Source of the DNA: Datisca glomerata
Taxonomy: Eukaryota > Streptophyta > Magnoliopsida > Cucurbitales > Datiscaceae
Assembly (NCBI GenBank): GCA_003255025.1
Contig: QANY01007300.1
Location: 224,398 to 288,397, forward strand
Length of the DNA: 64,000 nucleotides
Direction of reading: 5' to 3'
Below the pieces are notes generated by a model, which made no database searches, had not been told where the DNA came from, and saw only the letters and a list, made by a program, of their open reading frames with translations. Positions 10,941 to 22,224 of this stretch are shown piece by piece. A program made the translations under genes and the position numbers. Within the stretch, counting starts at the first letter, position 1. Each line of letters starts with the position of its first letter.

Positions 10941-11899
10941 TGTCGCAACGTGCGCGCGATGCAGAGCGGCGATTAAAAAAAATCATTTTTTGAAGGAAAA
11001 AGAAATTTGGAGTCGCCATCAATCATTTTAGGGTGTGATTGGTCACCTAATTTTAAGATGAAAATTTTGGTCTACGAAAACTCAAAGTTGGTTCGGGAGT
11101 CGTTTGTGTGTGGGGAAGATATTAGCACCTCACAACACCCATTATAAAATGGTTACCGAATTTAATCAAATGATATCCAATTTTTTATTTTAAGGCAAAT
11201 GTTAAAGAGATTCATTTTTGAATGTCTCATTTGGTGCATTTTGTATCATAAAAATGAACAAAATAAATTACTTTTAATGGGTGGTTCAAAGACCATTGAA
11301 AAATTATTTTTTGTATTCTTATATCCTTTTAAATCAAATCATTATTAGAGTTATTCTCGGTATCCCAAGAATGACTCCTCACCTCAGTAGTTCGAGAAGT
11401 TTGGTATCCCGAAAATCTCAAAGTCTGTCGTCGAATTTTTTATTGAAAAATAAATAAAGAAATTTACAAAATTTAAATCAAATTGTTATGGTTTTAATTT
11501 ACGAGCGTCAATTTTGATGATAAAAGAATAAAATAATAATCACATACAACCATGACATATGAAAATAATACATAAATAAATAAGAAGAGATAAAAACTAT
11601 AAATAAAAAAGAATAATGGAAATGAATGTTAGAAATGATAAATATGTATGATAAATTTTAAAAAAGAATATGCATGGTGAAAATAATGAAACAAGAAGTG
11701 AAATAATTAAAAATAAATATAAAAATAAATTACAACAAACTAATAATATCTATTAATAAATAGAAAAATTAACAAAAATAAAAACAAACAAAAAAATATA
11801 AACAAAAAAACAAAAAAAATAAAGTAAATTTTTTTACAGAGAATGATGTCACCCTCTATTTACGTCACCCTCTGTCTTTCTTTTTAATTTTTCATTTTT

Positions 11900-11934
<35 letters not shown>

Positions 11935-13268
11935 TAGTAAAAATAAATTTTTTATGTATAAAATAAATTAATCTATAAAAAAATGCTTAATTTCATACAT
12001 GATTTGCATGATCATGCTTTTTTTACTACATGGTCTATTAATTGCCATTTTTTATTTCTTCACCCAATGCTAATCAAATAGTAAAAGAATGATCATAAAT
12101 GGTAATTAATTTTAATAATGTCACTAAAAATAAATAAATAATTTTGTTTGGGATATAAATATACCATTTTTTATTTTTGGACTACTTAGTTCACTAATTA
12201 CCATTTTTCATTTCTTCTTTCATTGCTAGGAATGATCATGGATGGTAACTAGTTTAAACAAATTTCACGAAAGGAAATCCATAAAACTTTCAAAATAAAA
12301 TAATTTTTGTTTGGAATATAAATATACCATTTTTTTATTGGACTACTTAGTTTACTAATTATCATTTTTTCTTTCTTCCTTCATTGCTAGGAATGATCAT
12401 GGATGGTAACTAGTTTAAACAAGTGTCACTAAAAATGATGGTCAAAAAAATTAAAAAGAAAAGAAGAGAAGATTTGTAAGAACATAAAAAAAATCAAAGT
12501 TCAAAATATTTGCATAATCTTGTATAGAAGTTTTACTATCTATTTTATGTATTTTTATGTATGAGAAAATTATCATAGGAGATCTTTTCATCAAGTGTAC
12601 ACTTTCAACCCATTAAATGATTTATTCACATTGAATTAATTTTACACCCCTCAAAATTTTATCATCATTCTCATTGATTGAGTTGATGACAAAAATAAAT
12701 CTCATCATCAAACTTGTAGAGAGATAAACAATATATGAAAACAAAACTTAAGATTAAAAGTATGAGAAATGATAAAGAATGAGCAAACAAACCTATATAT
12801 GGAAAATGAAACAAAGAAATATCAAATACATGAGTATGAAAAGAGAGATGATTAATTAGAATGAACAAAATATATTGTAAGCTAAAATATAAGAGATTTG
12901 AACTAACTTAATAAAAAGAAAATGAGAAGATGGAAGATGAATAGAAATGAAAACTCACATTCTTTCTCTTTTTCACTATTTTCTCAAAACCTCTTTTTCT
13001 CTCTGTAAAATCTCTTCTCTTCCTCACTCTCCCCAAATCTCCCATTTTCAAGTGAAGACCTCCCCTCTATTTATAGGCAAACTTAGGGCTTCAATTTTTT
13101 AATCTTAGTCTTTTGTTCCCTTTTTTATTTTTAGTCATTGGACAAATTTTCTTATTTTTTAGGCATTGAGCTATTTTTAAAATCATACACATAGTCTTAG
13201 ACTAGTATATGGGCAAAAATTTTTTTATATTTTCAAAGTATTGGACCGGACAAAATACGGTATCTACA
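10941..13268 (-). repeat. Tat element 3' LTR, 2328 bp
   Basis: On the minus strand it starts TGTAGATACCGTATTTTGTCC and ends GCACGTTGCGACA. The end segment with GGAGTCGCC, GTGATTGGTCACC and TTCGGGAGTCGTTTG (10995-11110) is the conserved part of Tat/Ogre-type LTRs as I know them. A second copy of the same end begins at 63851. The interior is AT-rich, with a duplicated block around ACCATTTTTTATT...AGGAATGATCATGGATGGTAACTAG (12160-12265 and 12320-12425). Confidence 0.84.
11903..11930. repeat. (AT)n microsatellite in LTR
   Basis: About 14 AT units inside the Tat LTR. Confidence 0.9.
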
Positions 13269-13281
13269 GCTGCCCCCCTTT
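13269..13281 (-). other. Tat polypurine tract
   Basis: On the minus strand AAAGGGGGGCAGC sits directly before the LTR start TGTAGATACC. This fixes the LTR boundary and the element's orientation. Confidence 0.82.
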
Positions 13282-13409
13282 GTTCACGCTTCTAAACTTA
13301 GAAGGTGTACAAAGGTGTAGATAAATATTTTGATCGAAAAAAAACTATATAGATAAAGGAAATAGAAACCTCAACTTATTCGGGTTCTATGAAATGATGA
13401 AACTTATGA

Positions 13410-13985
13410 AATGGACCTGGATAGACACAGGCTTCGACCTCGACTCAATTCAGGTTTGATTTAACCCTGTAAATTGAAACGGACCAGGCGCTGACACCAG
13501 GCTTCGACCGCGACAAAGTCGGGTTCGATTTAACCTAAGATAAAGAAAGGATGCGAACCTGGATAGATGCAGGTTTCGACCTTGACTCGATGCAGGTTCG
13601 ATTTAACCATATTAATTGAAACGGACCAGGCGCTGACACCGGGCTTTGACCGCGACAAAGTCGGGTTCGATTTAACCAAAGATAAAGAAATGATGTAGGC
13701 TTGAATATAGGCAGGCTTCGACCTCGACTCGATGCGGGTTCAATTTAACCATAGATAAAGGAAGGGCGTGGACTTGGATAGACGTAGGCTTCAACCTCGA
13801 GTTGATGCGGGTTCGATTTAACCATATTAATTGAAATGGATCAAGCGCTGACACTGGGCTTCGACCACGACAAAGTCGGGTTCAATTTAACCGAGATATT
13901 TAAAAGGAAATGAACCTGGATAGACGCAGGCTTTGACCTCGACTCGATTTAGGTTCGATTTAACTAAAGATGTTGAAATGATATT
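13410..13985 (-). repeat. Tandem repeats in Tat 3' untranslated region, about 8 units
   Basis: About eight units of roughly 68-75 bp. Two types mostly alternate. One has AACCTGGATAGACGCAGGCTT and CTCGACTCGATGCAGG. The other has GGACCAGGCGCTGACACC and CCGCGACAAAGTCGGG. Both end with GGTTCGATTTAACC. By my reading the order is A-B-A-B-A-A-B-A. Tandem repeats in the 3' zone are known for Tat/Ogre elements and can seed satellites. Confidence 0.88.
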
Positions 13986-14856
13986 TGATCTGATATTTAT
14001 AAGTTTCATATGGTGCAAGAGCTAGACTAATGCATGCTCTAAATGTTGGAATGTCATGTATGGATTTTGAAAGAATATCTTTAAATGATTCATGCACTTG
14101 AACTGCATAAAAAAAGATCAATATGATGCATATCTATGCATTGTAATTATTGAATATAAATGCAAAGTAGTGATTTTGAGTGCATGCGTGCTATGCATGA
14201 TTGAAAACATTTGAAAGAAAATTATTTGATGCTTTTTTTTAAAGTTGACTAATGTCGCCATATCCTTCACCCTTCAAATCAATCACTTGGCCTAAGGTCA
14301 TGGACTCGCAATGAAGTATCGAGCATACTTTCAAGAAAATGATGCATCCATATTCATTGGTTTGTGCTCCAGTATTCGGCTTTCATCGATGATGAAGAAA
14401 AAGTGGATAATTTCTCCCCATTTTGCTTCTTTTCTGTACTTTAATTGCAATCCTCCAATCATGCTTTAGCCTTCGTTATATACATACCAACTTTCTCATG
14501 ATGACTTTTCAGATTCCCCCTCGTACTGATACCGCCTTTCTTAGTTCCTATTCTTTTCTTTTTTCTTTTTTAATTAGCTTTCACAGCCAAGTTTATATTT
14601 CTGAGTTATTTCAAGAGTAATTAATGATATCTTAGAATTGAGAGGAATAAGAAATAATAGAAATAATGAGAAGATGAAGTATATGTATTTGTCAACTGAG
14701 AAAGAAAAATGCTCTTCATTGATAATGAACAATGTTTACAAACGGTGGTTTGGAAAAAGAAAAAAAATGGAGAAAGAATTTCTCCAGTTTTCGAGACAAC
14801 TTTTTATTTTTAAACACTTTTTTTGCATAACTTCATTTTTCCCATACTTAGAGCGG
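13986..14856. other. Tat non-coding spacer between repeats and integrase
   Basis: No domain found. Contains ATGCAT-rich sequence (about 14020-14210). It is interpreted as the element's long 3' untranslated region. Confidence 0.5.
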
Positions 14857-15843
14857 TCAAGCGAAGTACTTCTTGACTGTATCATAATTAACTGTGTGCG
14901 GTGAATCATCTCCATCCATGTTTGTTAGCATGAGAGCTCCTCCCGAGAAAGCCTGCTTGACAATGAAAGGTCTTTCATAATTTAGGGTCCACTCCCCCCG
15001 GTGATCCTTTTGATATGAAACTATCTTTTCTAACACCAAGTCTTCTTCTCGGGAACATTGGGGACGCAATTTTTTGTCATATGCTTGCATCATTTTTCTT
15101 TGATATAATTGCCCTCTACATAATGCAGTCAATCTTTTTTTCTCGATGAAATTCAATTGCTTATATCGTGTTTGTACCCACTCTGCTTCTTCTAATTTCG
15201 CCTCAATTAAGACTTTGAGGGAGGAAATTTCCACCTCAATTGGAAGGACCGCTTCCATGCCATATACCAAAGAAAATGGCGTTGCCCCAGTTGATGTTCG
15301 GTACTCATGCAATGCAAACGGGAGCATCTCATGCCAATCCTTATAAACCTCCGTCATCTTCTTTATGATCCTTTTTATGTTCTTATTGGCTGCTTCCACT
15401 GCTCCGTTCATTGTTGGACGATAAAGAGATGAATTATGATGCTTAATTTTGAATTGCTCACATAATTCTTTCATCATCTTGTTATTTAAATTTGTCCTAT
15501 TATTTGTGATGATCCTTCCAGGAAGACCATATCGAAAAATTATCTCCTTTTTAATAAACTTAACAACCGTACTTCTGGTTACACTCGAATAAGAACTTGC
15601 CTCCACCCATTTGGTAAAATAATCTATAGAGACCAAAATGAAACGATGCCTGTTAGAAGCTTTGGGTGTGATGAGACCAATGACGTCTATGCCCCACATA
15701 GAGAACGGCCAAGGCGCGGCCATTACATGTAAAGGGGATGCGGGTACGTGAATTTTATCCGCATAAATTTGACATTTATGATATTTCTTGACGTACTTGA
15801 TGCAGTCAGATTCTAGAGTTAACCAATAATATCCTGCTCTCAA
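14857..15843 (-). pseudogene. Tat integrase, second catalytic Asp lost
   Basis: A 328-residue frame. It opens with RAGYYWLTLESDC and a CQIYAD segment, the tail of the H2C2 zinc-binding region. The integrase core follows: WGIDVIG carries the first catalytic Asp, and NGAVEAANK the Glu. The block expected to be a TDNGTN-type motif reads TNNRTNLNN, so the second catalytic Asp is Asn and the following Gly is Arg. The C-terminal GPF-like segment (YERPFIVKQAFSGGALML) is present. The frame is the same as that of the upstream RNase H piece, from which it is separated by one in-frame TAA at 15847-15849. Integrase would insert the cDNA into chromosomes; this copy should be inactive. Confidence 0.88.
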
Positions 15844-15846
15844 GAT

Positions 15847-17067
15847 TTATTTGGCCATCATATGTCCATTCTCATAAACTCCACAAATTCCTTCGTGAAC
15901 TTCCTCTATGATTTGATTCACTTCCCTTGCATCTACACATCTTAAGAGCACCATATCATGGTTTCTTTTGTAGAGTATTTCACCATTCAAGAAGAAACAC
16001 ATGGACAATCTTCTAATAGTGCGTTTATCATTCTCAGAAGCTTTGGATGGATATTCTCCATTTTTTATATATTGCTTGATGTCGTAATACCACGATCTTA
16101 TGTTTGGCTCTTTTTCAATAGTCATACAGTGAGCAGGAAAATCTCGCTTCTCAATTTTTATGGGTTGCACTTCTTCTTTAAAGTCTGAGGTGAACATGGA
16201 TGCTAGAGTTGCCAGTGCATCTGTAATTTGATAATTCTCTCTGGGTATATGGTCAAATGAGATCACTTTAAAAGTTCGGCTTAACTTAGTTACATGTTTG
16301 TTGTAAGGTACCAGCTTGGTGTCTCTAGCTTCCCATTCCCCGTTTAGTTGTCGTATCACCAATAACGAATCTCTGTACACTCGAAACTTCCTTATCTTCA
16401 TATCATAAGCTGCTTGAATTCCCATGGAACATGTCTCATATTCTACCATATTTTTTGTGCAGTCAAAGCATAATTTTTCCGTGAATGAGAACAACTTTCC
16501 CTCGGGAGATATGAGGATTGTCCCAATTCCATGTCCTACACCATTAGACACGTCATCAAATAACATTGTCCACAATTCTGGATCCATAGATTCTCCTTCA
16601 TTTTTTAATATGACTGATATGTTTTCATCAGGAAAATCAAACTTCATAGGCTCATAATCTTGCACTGGTTGATCTGCAAGATAATCAGCAAATACACTTG
16701 CTTTTATTGATTTTCTCATAAACAATATCATATTCCGTGAGCAACATTTGCCACGTTGCATCGTATCATGAAACAGTGTTACCATTGCCCGCTGGTAAGT
16801 CGTCCCTGCATTCTTCAGACCAAATGGCATAACCTTATAACAAAATGTACCCCACAAAGTTATAAAAGTCATCTTTTCACGGTCTTCAGGAGCCATTTTG
16901 ATTTGGTTATACTTCGAAAAACCATCCATGAAAGAGAAGGTTGAATGTCCTGCAGTGTTATCTACTAAGACATCGATATGGGGTAATGGAAAATTATCTT
17001 TAGGGCTTGCCCGATTTAAGTCTCTATAATCGACGCACACCCTTACTTTCCCATTTTTCTTCAGCAC
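15847..17067 (-). pseudogene. Tat RT (internally deleted) and RVT_3-type RNase H
   Basis: Opens inside the RT with VRVCVDYRDLNRASPKDNFPLP and continues to FSFMDGFSKYNQIKMAPED and the KVMPFGLKNAG block. Soon after FHDTMQ the RT stops matching and the frame jumps to FADYLADQPVQDYEP. The YVDD catalytic block, thumb and connection region are therefore deleted. RNase H follows: FDDVSNGVGHGIG, NMVEYETCSMG, VYRDSLLVIRQL and ITDALATLASMF supply the four acidic positions and resemble the RVT_3 (archaeal-type) RNase H of Tat elements. An H2C2-like tail ends at an in-frame stop. Confidence 0.87.
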
Positions 17068-17106
17068 TGAGACTATGTTAGCAACCCATTCAGGTTATTT
17101 TGCTAC

Positions 17107-17560
17107 TTATAAAAAACCCGCATCTACTTGCTTTTTAACTTTTTCTTTGATCTGTACCAGCATGTCTGGTTTCATTTTCCGTAGCTTTTGTCGCACTGGT
17201 TTACTCTCGGGCATAAGTGGCAAATGATGAACCACAATATTAGTGTCTAGACCTGGCATATCTCGGTAAGACCATGCAAAAATGTCAATATACTCTTTGA
17301 GTAAGTCAATTAACTGTCGGTGACTTTGGCTTGTCATAGAAGTGCCGATTTGGACATTTTTCATCTCTCCCTCCAATCTCAAATTTATCACCTCCGTTAA
17401 CTCTTGATATGGTTGAGTTATTTTTTCATCCTCCTCTACCATTCTTAAAATTTATGGAGATGGTTCGAAGTTATCCTCGTCACTTTCATCTGACTCTACG
17501 CTAAGAATGAGATTGTCAAAGTTATTGTTTATGCTCTTGTTTTCAAAATCACCGTTCTCG
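17107..17560 (-). pseudogene. Tat protease-RT linker and RT N-terminus
   Basis: In the same frame as the two downstream pieces. DIFAWSYRDMPGLDTNIVVH and KPVRQKLRKMKPDML are the strongly conserved lead-in to the RT of plant gypsy elements. An acidic stretch lies upstream (17460-17560), interrupted near 17450. Two in-frame stops (near 17110 and 17092) separate it from the RT core. Protease and gag are not recognisable further upstream. Confidence 0.82.
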
Positions 17561-17899
17561 AACCTGAATCAGATTATTGGATGAAAGGAAGGCGAGAGGA
17601 AGAAAAATAAATAAATAAAACAATGCATGAGTATGAACAACATTTAAGAAACGGAAAAAGTAGACATAAAAGAAAGAACAAAAAGAACTGGAATTATATT
17701 TATCATTAGCAAAAGGAGACGAAACAAGTTTTTAGATTTCATTCAAAGAGATGACATGAAATAGACGAGAACACAGGCCCATAAAAATGAAATTTCTAAG
17801 GCATTGGGTAGAATCATTAGAATTTTGGCATGAACACATTACTCTTGAAAATTCTCGAGAAGCACTGGTAGCTCGGTGACATCCTTGTTATTAAACACA

Positions 17900-18345
17900 T
17901 TATCTGAATCGTATTGCTAGTAAAAAAGAGGCTTCACTAAGATCTTTCATCTCAAAATTTTTAGCTAGAAATCTCTTGGTGTCGTGGAATAAGCCTTTAT
18001 CGTTGCTCGCAAGCAAAATGTCATCCACATATAAAACCAAAAAAATATGCTTGCTCCCACAGAACTTAGGGTATATACAATCATCGACTAAATTCATCTC
18101 AAAATCGAACAAGAGCGTACCAATTTCTGCCTTTTCGTTCTTGACAAACCTCTTTTCAATGTCTACAAGGAAATACTTAGTTGTAGTTATCTTTTCAGAT
18201 ATAGTGCCCCTGAATGCTTCTGGAATGGACTTATTCATGATCAGCATATACATGCGATTTGATCTCTCCTACCTTTCCATCTCCCTTTTGTCATCAGAGG
18301 TACTCGTATCTGTAAGAGGTGCATGAGAATCAGTCCTTAATTGTA
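17900..18345 (-). pseudogene. Copia relic: gag fused to RT by deletion
   Basis: Minus-strand translation starts with a gag segment (UBN2 type: YMLIMNKSIPEAFRGTISE, then FLVDIEKRFVKNEKAEIGTLL). It passes directly into the C-terminal half of a copia RT (CIYPKFCGSKHIFLVLYVDD, then KNFEMKDLSEASFLL). Protease, integrase and the RT N-terminus are gone, so a multi-kilobase in-element deletion joined the two parts, by chance in frame over 117 residues. The YVDD active-site motif survives, but the protein cannot be a functional polymerase. Confidence 0.8.
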
Positions 18346-18360
18346 AAAGTGAAACCCTAG

Positions 18361-20112
18361 TGTTGACACGGGTCAGGTTGATCCGACCCGTGTATAGTTT
18401 TAAAAAATTGGGTTGTAGGTCATTGACCCACAACATTTAGAGATGATACGGGCTAATCCCGTAGTGCATGGATGATGATGTGGGCTTAGCCCACAGCACA
18501 AAGAAAGGGACTGGGGTTTTCCCAGCCCCTCCTTTTTCTTCTATTTAAAATTTGCTTAATTGTCTTCAATTAAAATATTTATTAATTATTTTATTATTTA
18601 ATTTAGGATAAATTTTTAAATTAATTTTTAAGGATCTTAAAATTAATTTTAAATTAAGAAATTTCAATAAATTGTTTTGATTATTTTTGGATTTTTTGGT
18701 TAAAATAATTTCAAAACAATTTTTAAAAGATTATCAAATAAATTGTTTTGAATTTGGATTAAAATACTTTCAAAATAATTTTTAAGGATCGTAAAATTAA
18801 TTGTTTATCAATTAATTTAAGGTTTAAATTCGGTATAATTTTAAACTCAAACATTAGTATGTTATATATTTTAATAGGTCGCCAAAGTGACATCTTTTGT
18901 GGAAATTAGTTTGTCTTGAAATATAAAATGTTATGTGTGCGTGTAACTTATGTGAATATTTATCGGCCCAAAGGACGATAATTATTTGACAGAATTACAT
19001 GTGCTTCTGTGATAATAAATACGTGACGATTATTCGATTTTACATATGAACAATAAATCGGCCCAAATGAAGGTTTCTTATTTGACATGTTATTTATCAT
19101 CAGTGTTTGATCAACACATCATTTACAAGTTAATAATTTTGGCTGAAGCCAAAATATTAATGGAGTGTTCGGTGTCTTGAGATGGGTTATTTGTTACTAT
19201 TGTTTGAATTATTATTGTTATTTGGAATCTATGTGAACTTAATTTATTTATTGTTCTCTGTTCAGCTATTACTCCTGCTAGTATCACGGCCAACATCAAT
19301 TCAATTCCAGTGCTAAATGGCTCAAATTTCAATGTATCAAGGTTGAAAGTAGTTAGGCACGAACTTTCTAAGGAGATGCTTGTGCATCTGGTTCTGATAT
19401 CCCTTCAACACAGTTCTGCCAGTTTAAGGTGAACTACAATTATCTGAAAGAGACTTTGTCTCTGAATGAGCTCATATCACATTGTGTTCAGGAAGAGAAA
19501 AGAGTGAAGCATGAAAAGATAGAGAGTGTTTACCTAGTCTATACCTCTAATATAAGGGCAAGGGAAAAAAAGGAAAAAGGATAAGGTAGTTGTGGATACA
19601 GCACCACACAAGAAACAACAAAATAAATTGGTGACTCAGAACGTAATAGTTGTTACTTCTGTGGAGCTTAATGGCATAAGAAGAAGCAATACACCAATTA
19701 TCACACTTGACGTGCTAAGAAACGTGTCCTTAATTTGGTTTGTTCTAAGGTTAGTTTAAGTTCGGTTGCTAGACATACGTTGTGGATAAATTATGGTGCA
19801 ACAACTAACATCGGTGTGTCTTTATATAGTTGCTTCACTTGCCGAAGGCCAACTGATGTTGAAAGATATATCTATCTGGGTAATGAAAAAATAGTTGAAA
19901 TTGAGGCAATAAGGAAATTTATATTATTGTTAAAGACTGAATTTTATTTGAATCACAATGAAACATTTATTGTACCGTCTTTTAGATGAAATTTGATTTT
20001 TGTCTCTATTTTGGACAAAGTTGGTTATGTTTTTTCATTTGGAGATGAAAACTATGGTTTGTTTCGTGATTCAAATCGGTTGGTTCCAGTTATTTGTCAA
20101 GTTACGATAATC
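18361..20112 (+). mobile_element. Copia relic, 5' part, plus strand
   Basis: A candidate 5' LTR begins TGTTGACACGGGTCAGG at 18361. Coding homology to gag and protease follows from 19265. Homology stops around 20100, where a CACTA-like terminus lies. No integrase or RT part was found on this strand. The LTR's 3' edge and the primer binding site could not be pinned down. It lies head to head with the minus-strand copia relic at 17900-18345. Confidence 0.65.
19265..20112 (+). pseudogene. Copia gag and aspartic protease fragment
   Basis: Segments recognisable in order are ITANINSIPVLNGSNF (gag N-terminus), NYLKETLSLNELISHCVQEE (gag middle), and a protease region with TLWINYGATTNI. In the last, the usual DSGAT active site reads NYGAT. 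CRRPTDVERYIYLGNEK, FIVPSFR and ILDKVGY-FSFG blocks follow. Several frame changes and stops occur (for example at 19987). The loss of the catalytic Asp and the missing remainder of pol make this a dead fragment. Confidence 0.78.
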
Positions 20113-20450
20113 CACTACAAGAAATATTACATTCTACAAGAGACATATATCTGTATGAAAAGTAATCCACATGAATCATGCAGCGCCTGTGACAGTCCCT
20201 CATATTAAAAGTCCACATTTTTCACGAGATGCAACGCCTCCTGTGAAGACCCCTGTGGTACCTTGCTTTTTACAGAATTTTTCGCCTCCTATAGAACGTT
20301 GTTTAATGAGGTTTTACAACTCCTGTTACTTTTATTCAACATGCTTTTTTAATTCTCATGAATTAATATTACAAGTATTTTTGTATCCTATTAAATCAGA
20401 TACTATAAGATTTTTTTAATCTCATTCATATAGTTTTTTGTTGTAAATTA
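20113..20450. mobile_element. Possible short CACTA terminus
   Basis: Starts CACTACAAGAAA, the CACTA (En/Spm) terminal motif. Repeated subterminal GCGCCTGTGA / ACGCCTCCTGTGAAG / CGCCTCCTATAGAACG motifs follow (20184-20300). A TTTTTTGTTGTAAAT near 20432-20446 could be a decayed opposite end, giving a MITE-size element of about 330 bp. The right end is weak. Confidence 0.4.
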
Positions 20451-22224
20451 TGTCTCTTATAAAGAGATTTTATTGGAATTTTATAAATGCTATTTTTTAC
20501 AATCAATTTATATGCACCCGTTTACGCACCTATTTAAACATTCAAAATTAATACATTACTAGAGTAAAAATGCATTCAAACATCATTTCATTTTGACAAA
20601 ATATTATCTATAAGTATCATCTAAAAGTTTTAGTACTTAGTCTATTAATACAACGTGCTATTCAAAAAACAAAAAGAAAATCTAAAAAGTTCACAGACGC
20701 TACAGAATAACTTTAAATTTTCATTGCTCAACTCTTCAAACTTTGATGCCAAGTTGAAAAGCCTCAAGGGATTGTAGGTCATGCATTTAAAAAAAATATA
20801 TAGTCAATGTACTTGTTTAAATTTCTCACGACTAATATACGCTACAATTGCAATGAATTGAATCCAATGTCATATGAATATAAAGATTATGAAAATGTAA
20901 AATACTCTGATTGAAAATGGAGCTATGAATATGAATATAGAGAACATGAAAATCATTTCACAGTCTATAAATGATTCATGTATGAATGCATATTCCTCGG
21001 AGCTCACATACCAAAGCTCAAAGACTAGAATCATTTATAGACTAGTATCAATGTCCATAACAATGTTAGTTTTCTATATGTTATTCGTAACAAAACCAAA
21101 AGATAAACTACTACAAAGAAAAGTTTGACCTTCCCATTTAGACCAACTTTCTCTGATAATAAGAAAATCAAATCCCTATTTCCATAACAAATCCAATATA
21201 TAGTCTCCCATCTTCACTCAGCCAAAAAACTTCAAAACTTTCTCAGAATTTTGGTATAAAAAGAAAACAAAGTAGTATCAAATGAGAACAACAAAATCAC
21301 ATATCCATTCCAAGACAATGCCATTCTTTTCCATACTCGATGTTGACCACAGCTCAGTAAATCATTCAACTATAATTTCAAATTAAGCAAATAAAAAGTC
21401 CAAGCAGAACAAAATCCATCCATATTAAGTAAGAGAAACACAAATGTTTCATATATGAATGTATATTCTCCGGAGCTCACATACCAAAGCTAAAAGACCA
21501 GAAGCTAAAAGCAAAGTAAAAGAAACCACTATAGATATCAAATGTATCTAGATCCAAAACAGCATAAAGACTCAGATGGTGAAAAGCAAAATAGAGTGCA
21601 ATAGACATATTCATACCATATGTCTCGAGTGTGACTACAAACCTTCCTGCAATCAGCTGCGTCTATTGAGCTGCCTACAATAAAACAAGGCATAAGCATT
21701 TTCATAATTTTAGCTAATTCGGTTTAATTGATTATCTTACATTTTTATAGAAAAAATATCATAATTCGGCATTAGGTCTACTGGTTCACACGCAATTAAC
21801 TTTATTCGTCATTCATCTTATTTTTTAACTTGCAATTCATACATCAATTTTTCAAGATTTGTAGTAAAAAAATCTATTTGTCAATTAACTTTCTTCGTCA
21901 TTCATCTTATTTTTTAACTTGCAATTCATACATCAATTTTTCAAGATTTGTAGTAAAAAAACCTATTTGTTTCACCGATTGAACGTGGTTGATGGAGTTC
22001 TATTAAGAATTTGTGAACTTTTCAAGTTTGCGAATTTGACCGAGTTTAATTGAAGTTTTTTAATATGAAATTCATTTGTACGTGTTTGATTTCAGAGTAA
22101 TGGAAGGTTAGTACTCTTTGTTGTTTTGCCATTATAATATTGTTTTAAGATATTATTTTTTATTGTTTTTATCCATATTTTTAAGCTTTTTTATGAACTT
22201 CTTTTTGATAAAATAATTTTCAGG
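20451..22224. other. Intergenic, minor duplications
   Basis: No gene found. A 60-bp segment around 20985-21015 (CGGAGCTCACATACCAAAGCT) recurs at 21470-21495. A GTTCACAGACGCTACAG near 20690 resembles the subterminal motif after 20113. An 89-bp tandem duplication lies at 21793-21970. Confidence 0.5.
21793..21970. repeat. 89-bp tandem duplication, two copies
   Basis: The sequence starting CAATTAACTTTATTCGTCAT at 21793 is repeated from 21882 with only a few changes. The spacing is 89 bp. It looks recent. Confidence 0.92.

Larger units (their letters stand above)
10941..17890 (-). mobile_element. Ty3/gypsy Tat-lineage element, 5' end missing
   Basis: Minus-strand element. From its 3' end come the LTR (10941-13268), the PPT, a tandem-repeat zone, an intergenic spacer, integrase (15843-14857), RNase H and RT (17442-15847). 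The LTR and long 3' untranslated zone with tandem repeats, and a second RVT_3-type RNase H before the integrase, point to the Tat (Ogre-like) lineage. The 5' LTR, gag and protease are missing: recognisable pol begins near 17560, and a copia relic starts by about 18345. The right limit of about 17890 is approximate. Three nonsense codons and an internal RT deletion show that it is dead. Confidence 0.83.

Noticed and set aside
13410..13985. tRNA-like TTCGA loops
   Set aside because: GGTTCGATTTAACC recurs in every tandem unit, but no acceptor stem, D-arm or anticodon arm accompanies it. It is part of the Tat repeat.
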